NCBI GenBank assembly: GCA_036156195.1 | Contig: JAYZUZ010000012.1 | Coordinates: forward strand, 310,001-374,000 | From: Abyssibacter sp036156195 | Lineage (GTDB): Bacteria; Pseudomonadota; Gammaproteobacteria; Nevskiales; OUC007 | Reading direction: 5' to 3' | Length of the DNA stretch: 64,000 nt | In this document: positions 9,323-18,746 of the stretch, piece by piece | Numbering within the stretch: the stretch's first letter is position 1 | How the letters are laid out: the number at the start of each line of letters is the position of its first letter | The notes under the pieces: model-generated | Databases searched by the model: none | The model's input: the letters and a program-made list of their open reading frames with translations, nothing else | Told to the model about the DNA's origin: nothing | Made by a program: the position numbers and the translations under genes

Positions 9323-10501
9323 TCAGTGGTCTATGGCGCGCACGGACAGCACACCGTCAATATCCCGCAGCTCGTCCAGAACTTCCGCTGGCAGTTCCCC
9401 GTCCACATCAACCAGCGTGTAGGCCAGGTCACCCCGAGACTTATTCAGCAAATCGGCAATGTTCAGGCTACGCCGCGCGAGGACCGTGGAAATCTGCCCC
9501 ACCATATTCGGCACGTTCCGATTCGCCACAGCCAGACGGGCTGCGCCGTCGGTCATGGGCAGGATCGCCTCCGGGAAATTCACTGAATTTCGCACGTTGC
9601 CGGTCTCCAGGTAGTCACGCACCTGATCCGCCACCATCACCGCACAGTTATCCTCAGCCTCCTGCGTCGATGCGCCCAGATGCGGCAGTGCGATCACGCC
9701 GGCATGCCCGCGTGCCTCCGGCGTCGGAAAGTCGCAGACATAGCGATGCAGCCGTCCCTGCTGCAGGGCCGCCAGCACGGCCGCCTCGTCGACGATGGGG
9801 GCACGAGCAAAATTCAGCAGAGTTGCCCCCGGCTTCATCAGACCCAACCGCTCGGCATTGATCAGGCTGCGGGTGGCATCAATCAGCGGCACATGCAGGC
9901 TGACAAAATCCGACCGCGACAGCAGCTCTTCCACACTGAGCGCCTGCTCCACGCTGGCATCGAGCTGCCAGGCATTGCCGACGGTAATCGCCGGGTCGTA
10001 GCCAATGACCTGCATGCCCAGGTCCTGCGCCACGTTGGCCACCTTGACACCGATCGCGCCCAATCCAATCACGCCCAGCGTGCGTCCAGGTAGCTCGAAG
10101 CCCTTGAACTGCTTCTTGCCAGCTTCCACAGCCTTGCTCATTGCCTCCGCATCACCGCTCAGGCCGTGCACGAAACTCCAGGAGGCAATGATGTTGCGAG
10201 CAGCCAGCAGCATGCCGGTGACCACCAGCTCCTTAACCGCATTGGCATTGGCGCCGGGCGCGTTAAACACGGCGATTCCCCGGCTGCTCATCGCTGCAAC
10301 TGGGATGTTGTTCGTCCCAGCGCCGGCGCGCCCCACGGCCTTGAGCGTGGACGGAACCGCCATATCATGCAGGCTCGCCGACCGGAGTATCAGCCCGTCC
10401 GGCTCACCCAGCTCGGATGCGACTTCGTAACGATCCAGCGGGAAGCGCTCCAGCCCCTTAGACGAGATATTATTCAGCGTCTTTATTTTGTATTTATTCA
10501 A
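9323..10501 (-). CDS. serA: D-3-phosphoglycerate dehydrogenase
   Basis: The protein has the SerA-type NAD-binding motif GVIGLGAIG, the catalytic HLGASTQEAEDNC region and a C-terminal ACT domain. It is the short form, about 392 residues. It oxidises 3-phosphoglycerate in the first committed step of serine synthesis; ACT-bearing forms are commonly feedback-regulated by serine. No suitable ATG exists. The best start is TTG at 10499-10501 (MNKYKIKTLN), four bases after the serC stop; a second TTG at 10523-10525 would overlap serC. The start is thus uncertain. Its position between serC and pheA departs from the common gyrA-serC-pheA order. Confidence 0.92.
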   Translation of the reverse strand: MNKYKIKTLNNISSKGLERFPLDRYEVASELGEPDGLILRSASLHDMAVPSTLKAVGRAGAGTNNIPVAAMSSRGIAVFNAPGANANAVKELVVTGMLLAARNIIASWSFVHGLSGDAEAMSKAVEAGKKQFKGFELPGRTLGVIGLGAIGVKVANVAQDLGMQVIGYDPAITVGNAWQLDASVEQALSVEELLSRSDFVSLHVPLIDATRSLINAERLGLMKPGATLLNFARAPIVDEAAVLAALQQGRLHRYVCDFPTPEARGHAGVIALPHLGASTQEAEDNCAVMVADQVRDYLETGNVRNSVNFPEAILPMTDGAARLAVANRNVPNMVGQISTVLARRSLNIADLLNKSRGDLAYTLVDVDGELPAEVLDELRDIDGVLSVRAIDH

Positions 10502-10505
10502 GGGC

Positions 10506-11588
10506 TTAGCCGTTTTTCTGAGCAAATTCTTTCATGTATTCGATGAGCGCATCGACGCCCGCTTCGGGCATGGCGTTGTAGAGGCTGGCGCGCATGCCGC
10601 CTACGCTGCGATGCCCCTTGAGGGTCGACAGTCCGGCGTCGCTGGCACCGGCGAGAAAACGCCCGTCCAATTCAGCATTCGGAAGTGTGAACGGCACATT
10701 CATCCAGGATCGATCGGAGGGACGCACCGGATTCTTGTAGTAACCCGAGGCATCAATGTAGTCGTAGAGCTTGCCGGCTTTGCGCGCATTGCGCTCCGCC
10801 ATGGCATCCAGCCCACCCCGGGACTTGATCCACTGCAGCACGAGGCCACAGACATACCAGGCAAAACAGGGGGGCGTGTTGAGCATGGAATCAGCCGAAG
10901 CGATCTGCTGGTAGTCCAAGACCGTTGGGGTGTGCGGCTGCGCCTGTCCCAGCAGATCATTGCGGACAATGACGATGGTCACGCCTGCCGGCCCGAGGTT
11001 TTTCTGCGCGCCGGCGTAGATCAACCCGAAACGCTCGACATCGATGGGTCGCGACAGAAATGTCGAGGAAAAATCGGCCACTAACGGCACGTCACCAACA
11101 TCCGGCGCGTCGGAAAACTCCACGCCTTCAATGGTCTCATTCGGCGTGTAATGCAGATACGCCGCGCTGGGATCCAACGTCCACTGGTCACGGTCCGGAA
11201 CATGCGTAAATGCATCGCCGGCTGGACGCGCAGCGGTATTGGCTGTGCAGAAGCGTGCGGCCTCTTTGACGGCCTTTTTACCCCAACTCCCCGTCACCAC
11301 GTAGTCCGCGGTACTGGCACCTCGCAGCAGATTCATCGGGATGGCGGAGAACTGCCCGGTGGCACCGCCCTGCATCCACAGAATGCTGTAGTCATCCGGC
11401 ACCCCGAGCAGGGATTTCAGATCGGCCGTAGCCTGCTCAGCAATGGAGACAAACTCGGGACCGCGATGGCTCATCTCCATCACGGACATGCCGGAACCGT
11501 TCCAGTCCAGCAGGTCGTTGCGAACCTGCTCCAGCACATCGATCGGCAAGGTGGCCGGGCCGGCGGAGAAATTGAAGACGCGCGTCAT
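10506..11588 (-). CDS. serC: Phosphoserine aminotransferase
   Basis: Beginning at the ATG of MTRVFNFSAGPATLP (11586-11588), with GGGAG upstream, the protein is 360 residues, matching the E. coli enzyme (362). The PLP lysine lies in YAGAQKNLGPAG. SerC is a class V aminotransferase that makes phosphoserine from 3-phosphohydroxypyruvate and also serves pyridoxine synthesis. The enzyme that supplies its substrate, SerA, is encoded immediately downstream, so both steps are made from one transcript. A longer in-frame start adds 19 unconserved residues and was rejected. Confidence 0.97.
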   Translation of the reverse strand: MTRVFNFSAGPATLPIDVLEQVRNDLLDWNGSGMSVMEMSHRGPEFVSIAEQATADLKSLLGVPDDYSILWMQGGATGQFSAIPMNLLRGASTADYVVTGSWGKKAVKEAARFCTANTAARPAGDAFTHVPDRDQWTLDPSAAYLHYTPNETIEGVEFSDAPDVGDVPLVADFSSTFLSRPIDVERFGLIYAGAQKNLGPAGVTIVIVRNDLLGQAQPHTPTVLDYQQIASADSMLNTPPCFAWYVCGLVLQWIKSRGGLDAMAERNARKAGKLYDYIDASGYYKNPVRPSDRSWMNVPFTLPNAELDGRFLAGASDAGLSTLKGHRSVGGMRASLYNAMPEAGVDALIEYMKEFAQKNG

Positions 11589-11652
11589 GGTGCTCCCGAT
11601 AGGTTGGCCGTGTGGCATTGCGGCGCGGGAGAGTACACCGATCAAGCAGCCA

Positions 11653-11685
11653 TGTCGCCCTGCAACATCCGTTGCCGGGGCGACA
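11653..11685. other. Hairpin in the gyrA-serC intergenic region
   Basis: An 8-base-pair outer stem (11653-11660 with 11678-11685) holds an inner 5-base-pair stem (11662-11666 with 11671-11675). There is no T run on either strand, so it is not a classical terminator. It could be an mRNA-stabilising or processing structure between gyrA and serC. The surrounding 140 bases hold no gene. Confidence 0.45.
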
Positions 11686-11728
11686 CGTCAGCGCTGCGAC
11701 CGCGCCGTGGGCGAACAACCGCCGGGGG

Positions 11729-14302
11729 TTACTCGGCGGTGTCTACGTCACCGCTGTCATCGCCGTCTTCGTCACCCTCGGCTTCGGTCGCAATACGATC
11801 CACACCCACCAGTCGATCACCGTTGGCCAGGCGGATGAGCTTGACACCCTGCGTGTTGCGACTGAGCTGTGAGATCCCGGAAACGGACTGACGGTTGAGA
11901 TTCCCGGACTCGGTGATCAGCATGATTTCATCACCTTCAGCGACCTGAATCGCAGCCACCAGCTTGCCCGTCTTATCCGTCAGACGCTGGGCGAACACGC
12001 CCTGCCCGCCACGGCCACGCAGCGGATAGTCATCCACAGGCGTCCGCTTACCGAATCCGGCCTCCGACATCGTCAGGACATCACCGTCCTGGCAGATCAG
12101 CAAGGAGATGACCGCATGCTCCTTGCCCAGCTTCATGCCTCGCACACCGGCCGCGGTGCGCCCCATGGAGCGAACATTGGCTTCGGGGAAACGAATGCCC
12201 TTGCCATTATCGGCCACCAACAGAATGTCACGACTGCCATCGGTCAATGCCGCACCCACGAGCGCATCATCGTCTCGCAAAGCCAGCGCAATAATGCCGC
12301 TGGCACGTGGGCGTGAAAACGCCTCCAGTTCGGTCTTCTTGACCACGCCCTGTCGGGTGACGAAAAACACCGACTCACCCGTGCCGAAATCTTTGATTGG
12401 CAGCACCGCGGAGATACGTTCATCGCCTTCGAGCGGCAGCAAATTCACGATGGGCTTGCCGCGAGACCCGCGACTGCCCTGCGGAATCTGGTAAACCTTG
12501 AGCCAGTACACCTTGCCGGCCGAAGAGAAGCACAGCAGCGTGTCGTGGGTATGGGTCACCCAGAGGGCATCAATGAAATCATCCGTCTTGAAGCTGGACG
12601 CCAGCTTGCCCCGGCCGCCGCGCTTCTGGGCCTGGAAAACATCCAGTGGCTGACTCTTGACATAGCCCTCGTGGGACAGGGTCACCACCACATCCTGTGG
12701 CGTGATCAAGTCTTCGAGATCCAGCCCGATGAAATCCTCAAGAATCTCGGTCCGGCGTGCATCGCCATAGGTCTCGCGCACCGCGATGAGTTCTTCGCGA
12801 ATCACTTCCAGCAAGCGGGCGATGCTCCCCAGAATCTCCAGATACTCGGCGATCTGCTCGAGAATCTCCCGGTACTCCCCGACCAGCTTTTCCTGCTCCA
12901 GCCCGGTGAGCCGATGGAGACGCAGATCCAGAATCGCCTGTGCCTGCGCTTCGGAGAGCATGTAACCGTCATCGGTCAGCCCCAGGCCCTCGGCCAGTTC
13001 GAGCGGCCGAGACGCCTCGGCACCGGCGCGTCCCAGCATGTCACGCACCTGTCCAGGCGCCCAGGGACGTGCGACCAACGCGGCCCGAGCCTCAGCAGGC
13101 GAGGCGGCGGCCTTGATCAGCTCGATCACCTCGTCGATGTTCGCCAGCGCGACGGTGAGGCCTTCCAGCACATGGGCGCGGTCACGCGCCTTGCGTAGCA
13201 AGTACATGGTCCGTCGCGTCACGACCTCACGGCGATGACGGACAAAGGCCTCGAGCACCTGCTTGAGATTGAGTGTTTTCGGCTGGCCACCGTCCAGCGC
13301 GACCATGTTGATACCGAAGACGGTCTGCAGCTGCGTCTGCCGGTACAGGTTATTGAGCACAACCTCGCCGGCCTCCCCCCGCCGCAGTTCGATCACCATC
13401 CGCATGCCGTCCTTGTCGGACTCATCACGCAGCTCGGTGATGCCCTCGATCTTCTTTTCCTTGACCAGCTCGGCGATCTTTTCGAGCAAGCGAGCCTTGT
13501 TCACCTGATACGGCAGCTCGGTGACAATGATGGCCTGGCGCCCACTGGGGAGCTCTTCGATTTCGGCGCGGGCGCGCATGTACACCCTACCGCGTCCGGT
13601 TTCGTAGGCCTCGCGCACACCGGAAGTACCGTTGATCAACGCCGCCGTGGGAAAGTCCGGCGCCGGCACGTGCTCCATCAGTCCTTCGATGCTGATGTCC
13701 GGGTCGTCGATGAGGGCGACGCAGGCGTTGACGATCTCGGTGAGATTATGGGGCGGGATGTTCGTCGCCATGCCCACCGCAATGCCCGCTGAACCGTTGA
13801 CCAGCAAGTTGGGGATTTTCGTCGGCAGGACGGCAGGCTCGGACTCGGACTCGTCGTAGTTCGGGACGAAATCGACGGTGTCCTTGTCGATGTCCGCGAG
13901 CATATCGTGGGCGATACGCGCCATGCGGACTTCGGTATAGCGCATGGCAGCGGCCGAATCGCCATCCACCGATCCAAAGTTGCCTTGCCCATCAACCAGC
14001 ATGTAGCGCATCGAGAATGGCTGCGCCAAGCGGACGATGGTGTCGTAGACGGCAGTATCGCCGTGCGGGTGATACTTACCGATCACGTCACCGACAACGC
14101 GTGCCGATTTCTTGTAGGGCTTGTTGTAATCGTTACCGAGTTCGCGCATCGCGTAGAGGACGCGACGATGCACCGGCTTGAGTCCATCACGGACATCGGG
14201 AAGCGCCCGACCCACAATTACGCTCATGGCGTAATCGAGATAGGACTGCTTCATCTCGTCTTCTAGATTGACGTGCAGGACTTCTTTTGCGAACTCGCTC
14301 AT
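11729..14302 (-). CDS. gyrA: DNA gyrase subunit A
   Basis: The 857-residue protein begins with the canonical DEMKQSYLDYAMSVIVGRAL region, has the catalytic tyrosine in AAMRYTEVRM (Y122) and the GyrA-box QKRGGRG that lets gyrase wrap DNA and supercoil, and ends in an acidic tail. Together with GyrB it introduces negative supercoils. In the quinolone-resistance region position 83 is Thr (HPHGDT) and 87 is Asp. Thr83 is the wild-type residue in several non-enteric gammaproteobacteria, so this is not by itself evidence of acquired resistance. It is the first gene of the serC/pheA/aroA series. Confidence 0.98.
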   Translation of the reverse strand: MSEFAKEVLHVNLEDEMKQSYLDYAMSVIVGRALPDVRDGLKPVHRRVLYAMRELGNDYNKPYKKSARVVGDVIGKYHPHGDTAVYDTIVRLAQPFSMRYMLVDGQGNFGSVDGDSAAAMRYTEVRMARIAHDMLADIDKDTVDFVPNYDESESEPAVLPTKIPNLLVNGSAGIAVGMATNIPPHNLTEIVNACVALIDDPDISIEGLMEHVPAPDFPTAALINGTSGVREAYETGRGRVYMRARAEIEELPSGRQAIIVTELPYQVNKARLLEKIAELVKEKKIEGITELRDESDKDGMRMVIELRRGEAGEVVLNNLYRQTQLQTVFGINMVALDGGQPKTLNLKQVLEAFVRHRREVVTRRTMYLLRKARDRAHVLEGLTVALANIDEVIELIKAAASPAEARAALVARPWAPGQVRDMLGRAGAEASRPLELAEGLGLTDDGYMLSEAQAQAILDLRLHRLTGLEQEKLVGEYREILEQIAEYLEILGSIARLLEVIREELIAVRETYGDARRTEILEDFIGLDLEDLITPQDVVVTLSHEGYVKSQPLDVFQAQKRGGRGKLASSFKTDDFIDALWVTHTHDTLLCFSSAGKVYWLKVYQIPQGSRGSRGKPIVNLLPLEGDERISAVLPIKDFGTGESVFFVTRQGVVKKTELEAFSRPRASGIIALALRDDDALVGAALTDGSRDILLVADNGKGIRFPEANVRSMGRTAAGVRGMKLGKEHAVISLLICQDGDVLTMSEAGFGKRTPVDDYPLRGRGGQGVFAQRLTDKTGKLVAAIQVAEGDEIMLITESGNLNRQSVSGISQLSRNTQGVKLIRLANGDRLVGVDRIATEAEGDEDGDDSGDVDTAE

Positions 14303-14340
14303 CCGCTCACTTCACTTGTTCTGTGGAATTTTGGAGTGTT

Positions 14341-14358
14341 CGCGCGTCCATGCGCGCG
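14341..14358 (-). other. Perfect hairpin in the gyrA 5' leader
   Basis: CGCGCG at 14341-14346 pairs with CGCGCG at 14353-14358 around a six-base loop. It lies between the predicted gyrA promoter and start codon and would form near the 5' end of the mRNA. Confidence 0.4.
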
Positions 14359-14370
14359 ATTTATCGCTGC

Positions 14371-14379
14371 ACTATACCA
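14371..14379 (-). promoter_or_regulatory. Candidate extended -10 promoter of gyrA
   Basis: On the minus strand the sequence reads TGGTATAGT, an extended -10 element (TGn plus TATAGT), about 70 bases upstream of the gyrA ATG. No good -35 hexamer is visible, which is typical of extended -10 promoters. This is a prediction from consensus only. Confidence 0.4.
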
Positions 14380-14445
14380 CCCTGGGCGCCTGTATTCGCG
14401 CTGACGCGGCGCGCTCATCAACACGCCACCCCCATAGCCCCAGTC

Positions 14446-14480
14446 AAAAAAAACGGCCGACGGGGAAACCCGTCGACCGT
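14446..14480 (-). terminator. Intrinsic terminator after the subtilase gene
   Basis: A 12-position stem with one mismatch (14453-14464 with 14469-14480) and a four-base loop is followed on the minus strand by eight T (14446-14453). It lies 29 bases after the stop codon of the protease gene and separates it from gyrA. Confidence 0.85.
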
Positions 14481-14508
14481 TTAAATCGCAGTCGCTTAAG
14501 GCGGCAGC

Positions 14509-17379
14509 CTAGTTGCAGCCGCTATCCGGGCAGGTCGTCGAGATGCTCAGATTAAACCCACCTTCAAAGGCCACCAGCTCGGTGATCTGCGCCAGGTAGA
14601 GTCCTGGCATGGGGTCGGTGACCGTAGTTCCGACCTGCTCACCCGCCGGGTTGTAGATCACCATGTCCAACTGTTCTGCGGGTGCAGCGGTTAGTACGAA
14701 GTCCAAACTGGTCAGCGCGGCCAATGCCGGCAATTCGTAGCGAACTTCATGGGTGGCAAACCCATCCGACCCGCTACCACAGCCAAGACAGACAACGGGC
14801 GTCGTAATCCCCGTCGGCCCGTCGTAGCTCACCACTTCCACGGTTCCCGGTCCTGGCTCGGCAATGGGCGTCTCAGGCGCCGACTCGCATGCGTCACCGA
14901 CACCATCGTCACCGGTGTCCGTCTGATCCGGATTGGCGGCGTTCGGGCAGTTGTCCTCGCTGTCGATGACTCCATCGCCGTCGATATCACTGGGCGGCGC
15001 GTCACAGACATCACCGACACCGTCGCCATCTTCGTCCGCCTGATCGGTGTTGGCATCCTCGGGGCAGTTGTCCTCACCATTGGCCACACCATCACCGTCG
15101 AAGTCGGCGGCAGGATCATAGTTGCCACCCGGATCATTACTGGCGGGGTGATGCGGCAGCGCCGAGTCGCAGAAGATGAACGGGTTGCTGTCCAGCGGCT
15201 GCGCGCTGTCGCCGCCGAAAACGTCGGGCAGCGATGGAGCCACTTCGTTCCAGTAGGTCATGCGTTCCAGCATGATCTCGGTCTGGAACTCGCAGAAGCC
15301 CGCGGGCTTGACGCGCGGATACGCCCCCAGGCTGAGATGTGTCAGCGCGGACTCCACGACCAGCTTGTCATTGCGGGCAGACAAATCACCCCAGCCGTAG
15401 TCCAGCCAGGCCAGCTCTGGAATGACCGGCGTTGCCAGGTCCAGGGCAATATCCACCGGGTTGCCCAATGTGCCCGGCACCCAGGCCGCCTCCTCCAGCG
15501 CCCGACGCAATACCCAGTTGGTCAGCGGAATGTCGCCGCCCACCGCCATTGTTGGCACGCCGTCCTGATCCACCACACCGCCGCGATGGCCGTACTGGCG
15601 GCGCACCTCCAACAGCACACGCGAGGCCACACCTGCAGCGCGTGGCGTGGAGAAACTGGTCCCGCCAACCGAGGTGTCGATATCCGATTCGCAATCCATG
15701 CAATACGGCAACTGCTGGACGAAGTCAGAAACGAAATCTGGCAGCCGACCCGATGTGATTGTGCGCCCTTCCGAGGTGTCTTCCTCGCTGCCGGAGACAC
15801 CAATCGACCACCAGGGACCTGCACCCGCACGCGCTGGTGACAACCCCGGTCCATTGCCAGCAGAGCTGAAGTGCAGCTTGCCCTGCCCGACCACGCCGTC
15901 AAAACCTGCATGGAACGCGCGTGTCTCGGGAACGGGCAACAAACCGAGCGCCAGCGACACGCCATAGCTGGTGGAGACGATATCGATGGAGGGATTCAGA
16001 AACGTCCACTCATGACTCGGGTCATTGCCGATGTCGTTGCCCTGCTCGACCATGATCACCACAGCCTCAGGATTGGCCTTGAGCACCGCTGCACTGGTTC
16101 CCACGCCATGCGACGACTTCGCTGTCTGCGGGACCAGCGGTTCGACATCCGTCCCGGCAAATGAAATAGCCAGCAGGTTCGTGCCCTTGAACCACACCAG
16201 CTCACCACGTTTCACGCGCGACCAGATCGCAGCATCGGCCTCGATGTCCGCGGCAATATTACCGGTTCGAGTCAGTTCGACCTGGTTCTCCGGCTTGACA
16301 CCCAGTTCGGCCAGCACCGCCGGGGTGACAGCACTGGGTGCGTACTCGGGATAGATCTCGCTGCCCGCGTAGAAGAAGTCATGGTAAGGGTTGGTGGCGC
16401 TATCCATCACCCCCACAATGACGCGTGTGGATTGCACGGGCACCGGATACTCGGTCACCGTTTCATCCACCAGCTCAAAGCAGCCGCCCACCGTCACGCA
16501 GCGCAGCGTGGCAACTCCGGTGAACGGGGTTTCGAAATTGCTGTAGCTCTTGGTGGACGCGACGTAGTCACCTGCACGTGGTGCGACGGCCGTGGCCGAC
16601 TCGGCAGCCACACCGGTTTCTGCGTTCAGGTCGCCCGAGCTGGCCACGACGCTGCCATCCGGAGCCAGCACATCCAGGTCCAGGTCCTCGGCAGAGACGT
16701 CCCAGGCGATATCCACCTGGAGCTCGTCGAAGGCGCAGCCATCCGGCACGGGCAGCGCTTGGTCCACGGTGGTCCCAGGCACACCACCCACCGAACTCGG
16801 CGCCGTACCTTCCCATTCTGCGATGACCCGCTCTTCGCCCTCTTGCATGCATAGGTTGGCGACCACGTCGGCATCGCCCTCACCACGGGTCACAAATGCG
16901 ACAAACTCGAAGCGCTCACCCGCGCGGGTGCTGCGCTCGTGGATGACAAACCGGTATGCGCCGGCCGACGGGGTGTCAATCCGGATCGCCTGATCAATCG
17001 CTGGCTCCGCGAGAGACTCTGCCACAACACCCCCATCGGGGCCGAACACCTCGAGGCTTAGAGAGTCCTGGACGTCATCCCAGTACAGCGCGGCATCGAT
17101 GTACAAATATCCCGGGTCCGCCGCCGGGAGATTGGCGACAAACTCCAGGCTTGGGCCATCGCCATGTGATTTGCCGTTGGTTGGCGTATAGCCCTCCATG
17201 GCGCCTTCCACGTTGAACAGCTGTGTGGTGCCCACGCCGGGGACTTCGGTGGTCGGCGTTTCGCCGCCCCCTCCCACAGGTGCGTCACCTTCGTCGGGAC
17301 TCAGGCTTTCGGTGCCGGAACAGGCAGCCAGGGAAGCGCTCACGCAAAGCGTCGCGAGCAAACGGGTCCAATCAATCAT
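14509..17379 (-). CDS. Surface subtilisin-like serine protease lipoprotein with thrombospondin type-3 calcium repeats
   Basis: Starting at the ATG with CGAGG upstream (17377-17379) the protein has 956 residues. It opens with a lipoprotein signal ending in LAAC (Cys20). Two beta-rich prepeptidase-like regions (about 55-165 and 205-295) precede a subtilase domain with the triad D326 (GVMDSAT), H424 (SSHGVGTS) and S575 (GGTSFSTP); N509 in SAGNG fits the oxyanion-hole residue. Residues 759-833 hold Asp-rich thrombospondin type-3 repeats (DxDGDG...DNCP) that normally bind calcium, followed by a C-terminal beta domain with a CLGCGSG loop. It is probably exported and lipid-anchored or surface-exposed, and degrades external protein; substrate unknown. 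A 35-codon upstream extension lacks any signal and was not used. Confidence 0.88.
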   Translation of the reverse strand: MIDWTRLLATLCVSASLAACSGTESLSPDEGDAPVGGGGETPTTEVPGVGTTQLFNVEGAMEGYTPTNGKSHGDGPSLEFVANLPAADPGYLYIDAALYWDDVQDSLSLEVFGPDGGVVAESLAEPAIDQAIRIDTPSAGAYRFVIHERSTRAGERFEFVAFVTRGEGDADVVANLCMQEGEERVIAEWEGTAPSSVGGVPGTTVDQALPVPDGCAFDELQVDIAWDVSAEDLDLDVLAPDGSVVASSGDLNAETGVAAESATAVAPRAGDYVASTKSYSNFETPFTGVATLRCVTVGGCFELVDETVTEYPVPVQSTRVIVGVMDSATNPYHDFFYAGSEIYPEYAPSAVTPAVLAELGVKPENQVELTRTGNIAADIEADAAIWSRVKRGELVWFKGTNLLAISFAGTDVEPLVPQTAKSSHGVGTSAAVLKANPEAVVIMVEQGNDIGNDPSHEWTFLNPSIDIVSTSYGVSLALGLLPVPETRAFHAGFDGVVGQGKLHFSSAGNGPGLSPARAGAGPWWSIGVSGSEEDTSEGRTITSGRLPDFVSDFVQQLPYCMDCESDIDTSVGGTSFSTPRAAGVASRVLLEVRRQYGHRGGVVDQDGVPTMAVGGDIPLTNWVLRRALEEAAWVPGTLGNPVDIALDLATPVIPELAWLDYGWGDLSARNDKLVVESALTHLSLGAYPRVKPAGFCEFQTEIMLERMTYWNEVAPSLPDVFGGDSAQPLDSNPFIFCDSALPHHPASNDPGGNYDPAADFDGDGVANGEDNCPEDANTDQADEDGDGVGDVCDAPPSDIDGDGVIDSEDNCPNAANPDQTDTGDDGVGDACESAPETPIAEPGPGTVEVVSYDGPTGITTPVVCLGCGSGSDGFATHEVRYELPALAALTSLDFVLTAAPAEQLDMVIYNPAGEQVGTTVTDPMPGLYLAQITELVAFEGGFNLSISTTCPDSGCN

Positions 17380-17746
17380 GCAAACCTCGGAACATGCGAA
17401 GGTCGCTGCCGGGCACAAGCGCGCAGCGACCAGCCCGGATGCGCCACCCGGGCCTTTGTGGTTGGAGTTCGTCCAGGTCATCACTGCCGGCAGGATCGGG
17501 AACGATCGCGGCTGCGACTTGCGCCAAGAAGTCGACCTGGAACGGGAACAAGTTTACAGAAATTTGACAGCAATTCGCGCGCCAGCTGACGCAGCAATCG
17601 CTGAAGAATCGAGGGAGGCCGGACCAACGGCACCGATTGGCCCGACCGGCGTCAGCAGCCGCTGCCTGCGTGACCGGCCGTTGAAAGTCGGCTGATCTGG
17701 CACCATGACTGCCGCAGCCATTCTCCTCGGTGCACGCAAGACCCGT
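17380..17746. other. Divergent intergenic region, no gene seen
   Basis: These 367 bases separate the minus-strand protease gene from the plus-strand cbpA-like gene and must hold both promoters. A more A+T-rich patch at about 17549-17575 includes a plus-strand TTGACA without a convincing -10 partner. Reading frames here have no recognisable protein and no ribosome binding site was found for them. Confidence 0.5.
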
Positions 17747-18661
17747 ATGGAATTTCAGGACTATTACGAAACGCTGGGCGTTCCCCGCACTGCCAGCGAT
17801 GCGGAGATCAAAGCCGCATACCGCAAGCTCGCGCGTCAGTACCACCCGGACCGCAACACAGAGGCCGATGCGGAAGATCGTTTCAAGGCCGTCTCGGAGG
17901 CCTACGAAGTCCTCAAGGACCCGTCTAAGCGGCAGCAGTACGATGCGCTAGGCGCCAACTGGCAGAACGGGCAGCAGTTTCGCCCGCCGCCGGGCTGGGA
18001 CGGCACCGGGGCCGGCGGCTTCGGCGGCGCATCCGGCTTTTCTGATTTCTTCGAAACGCTGTTCGGTCAGGGCTTCCAGGCGGGTGACTTTGGCGGGCAA
18101 AACCCCTTTGGCGGGCGCGCTGCGCGGCCTGCGCCGCAAACGGCTCGCATCACCGTGTCGCTGGAAGACGTATTCAACGGCGTCAAACGGCGGCTCACGC
18201 TGAATGACAGCCAGGGCGCGCGCCAGATCGATGTGCAGATTCCGCGCGGGATTCGTAGCGGCCAGAAGATCCGTCTCTCCGGCCAGGGCCGTGCGGGCCC
18301 TTCCGGTCAGCGAGGCGACCTGCTGCTGGAAGTCGACATCAAACCTCACGACGTCTTCGAGCTGGACGGATCCGATATTCGCGTGCTGATGCCCATTGCC
18401 CCCTGGGAAGCCGCGCTGGGCTGCAAGCTGGAAGTGCCGACCCTGGCGGGTAGCGTCACGCTCAAAGTGCCGCCCGGCGCCCGGACCGGCCAATCCCTGC
18501 GGCTGCGCGGCCGTGGCATGCCTGGCTCCCCCGCGGGCGATCAATTCGTGACCTTGCAAATCCAGACGCCGCGCGCAGAAACACGCGAACAACGAGAACT
18601 CTACGAGCGCATGGCCGCAGCTTTTTCGTTCGACCCTCGTCGAGAACACGGCCGCGCGTAA
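17747..18661 (+). CDS. cbpA: CbpA-type DnaJ co-chaperone
   Basis: This 304-residue protein has an N-terminal J domain with the HPD motif at residues 33-35, a Gly/Phe-rich linker (about 75-130) and the two beta-barrel C-terminal substrate-binding domains of class II J proteins. It lacks the zinc-finger CxxCxGxG repeats of DnaJ, so it is CbpA-like rather than DnaJ. It should stimulate DnaK ATPase and help with protein folding or curved-DNA binding. The start chosen is the ATG before EFQDYYETL; an in-frame ATG 42 bases upstream would add residues not found in the family. There is no cbpM-like gene next to it. Confidence 0.92.
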   Translation: MEFQDYYETLGVPRTASDAEIKAAYRKLARQYHPDRNTEADAEDRFKAVSEAYEVLKDPSKRQQYDALGANWQNGQQFRPPPGWDGTGAGGFGGASGFSDFFETLFGQGFQAGDFGGQNPFGGRAARPAPQTARITVSLEDVFNGVKRRLTLNDSQGARQIDVQIPRGIRSGQKIRLSGQGRAGPSGQRGDLLLEVDIKPHDVFELDGSDIRVLMPIAPWEAALGCKLEVPTLAGSVTLKVPPGARTGQSLRLRGRGMPGSPAGDQFVTLQIQTPRAETREQRELYERMAAAFSFDPRREHGRA

Positions 18662-18746
18662 ACTGGCCATTGTGTCCTGACAGGATCAGGCACCGTCGAC
18701 GTCGCACGTCGTCGGGCACCCGCCGTCCACGGCGAAGGGGAACGCA

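Noticed and set aside
14080..14302. Acquired quinolone resistance in gyrA (Thr83)
   Set aside because: Thr83 is the natural residue in several gammaproteobacteria, so resistance cannot be claimed.
14749..15840. 363-codon frame antisense to the subtilase gene
   Set aside because: Shadow of the Asp/Gly-rich coding sequence; no motif and no plausible start.
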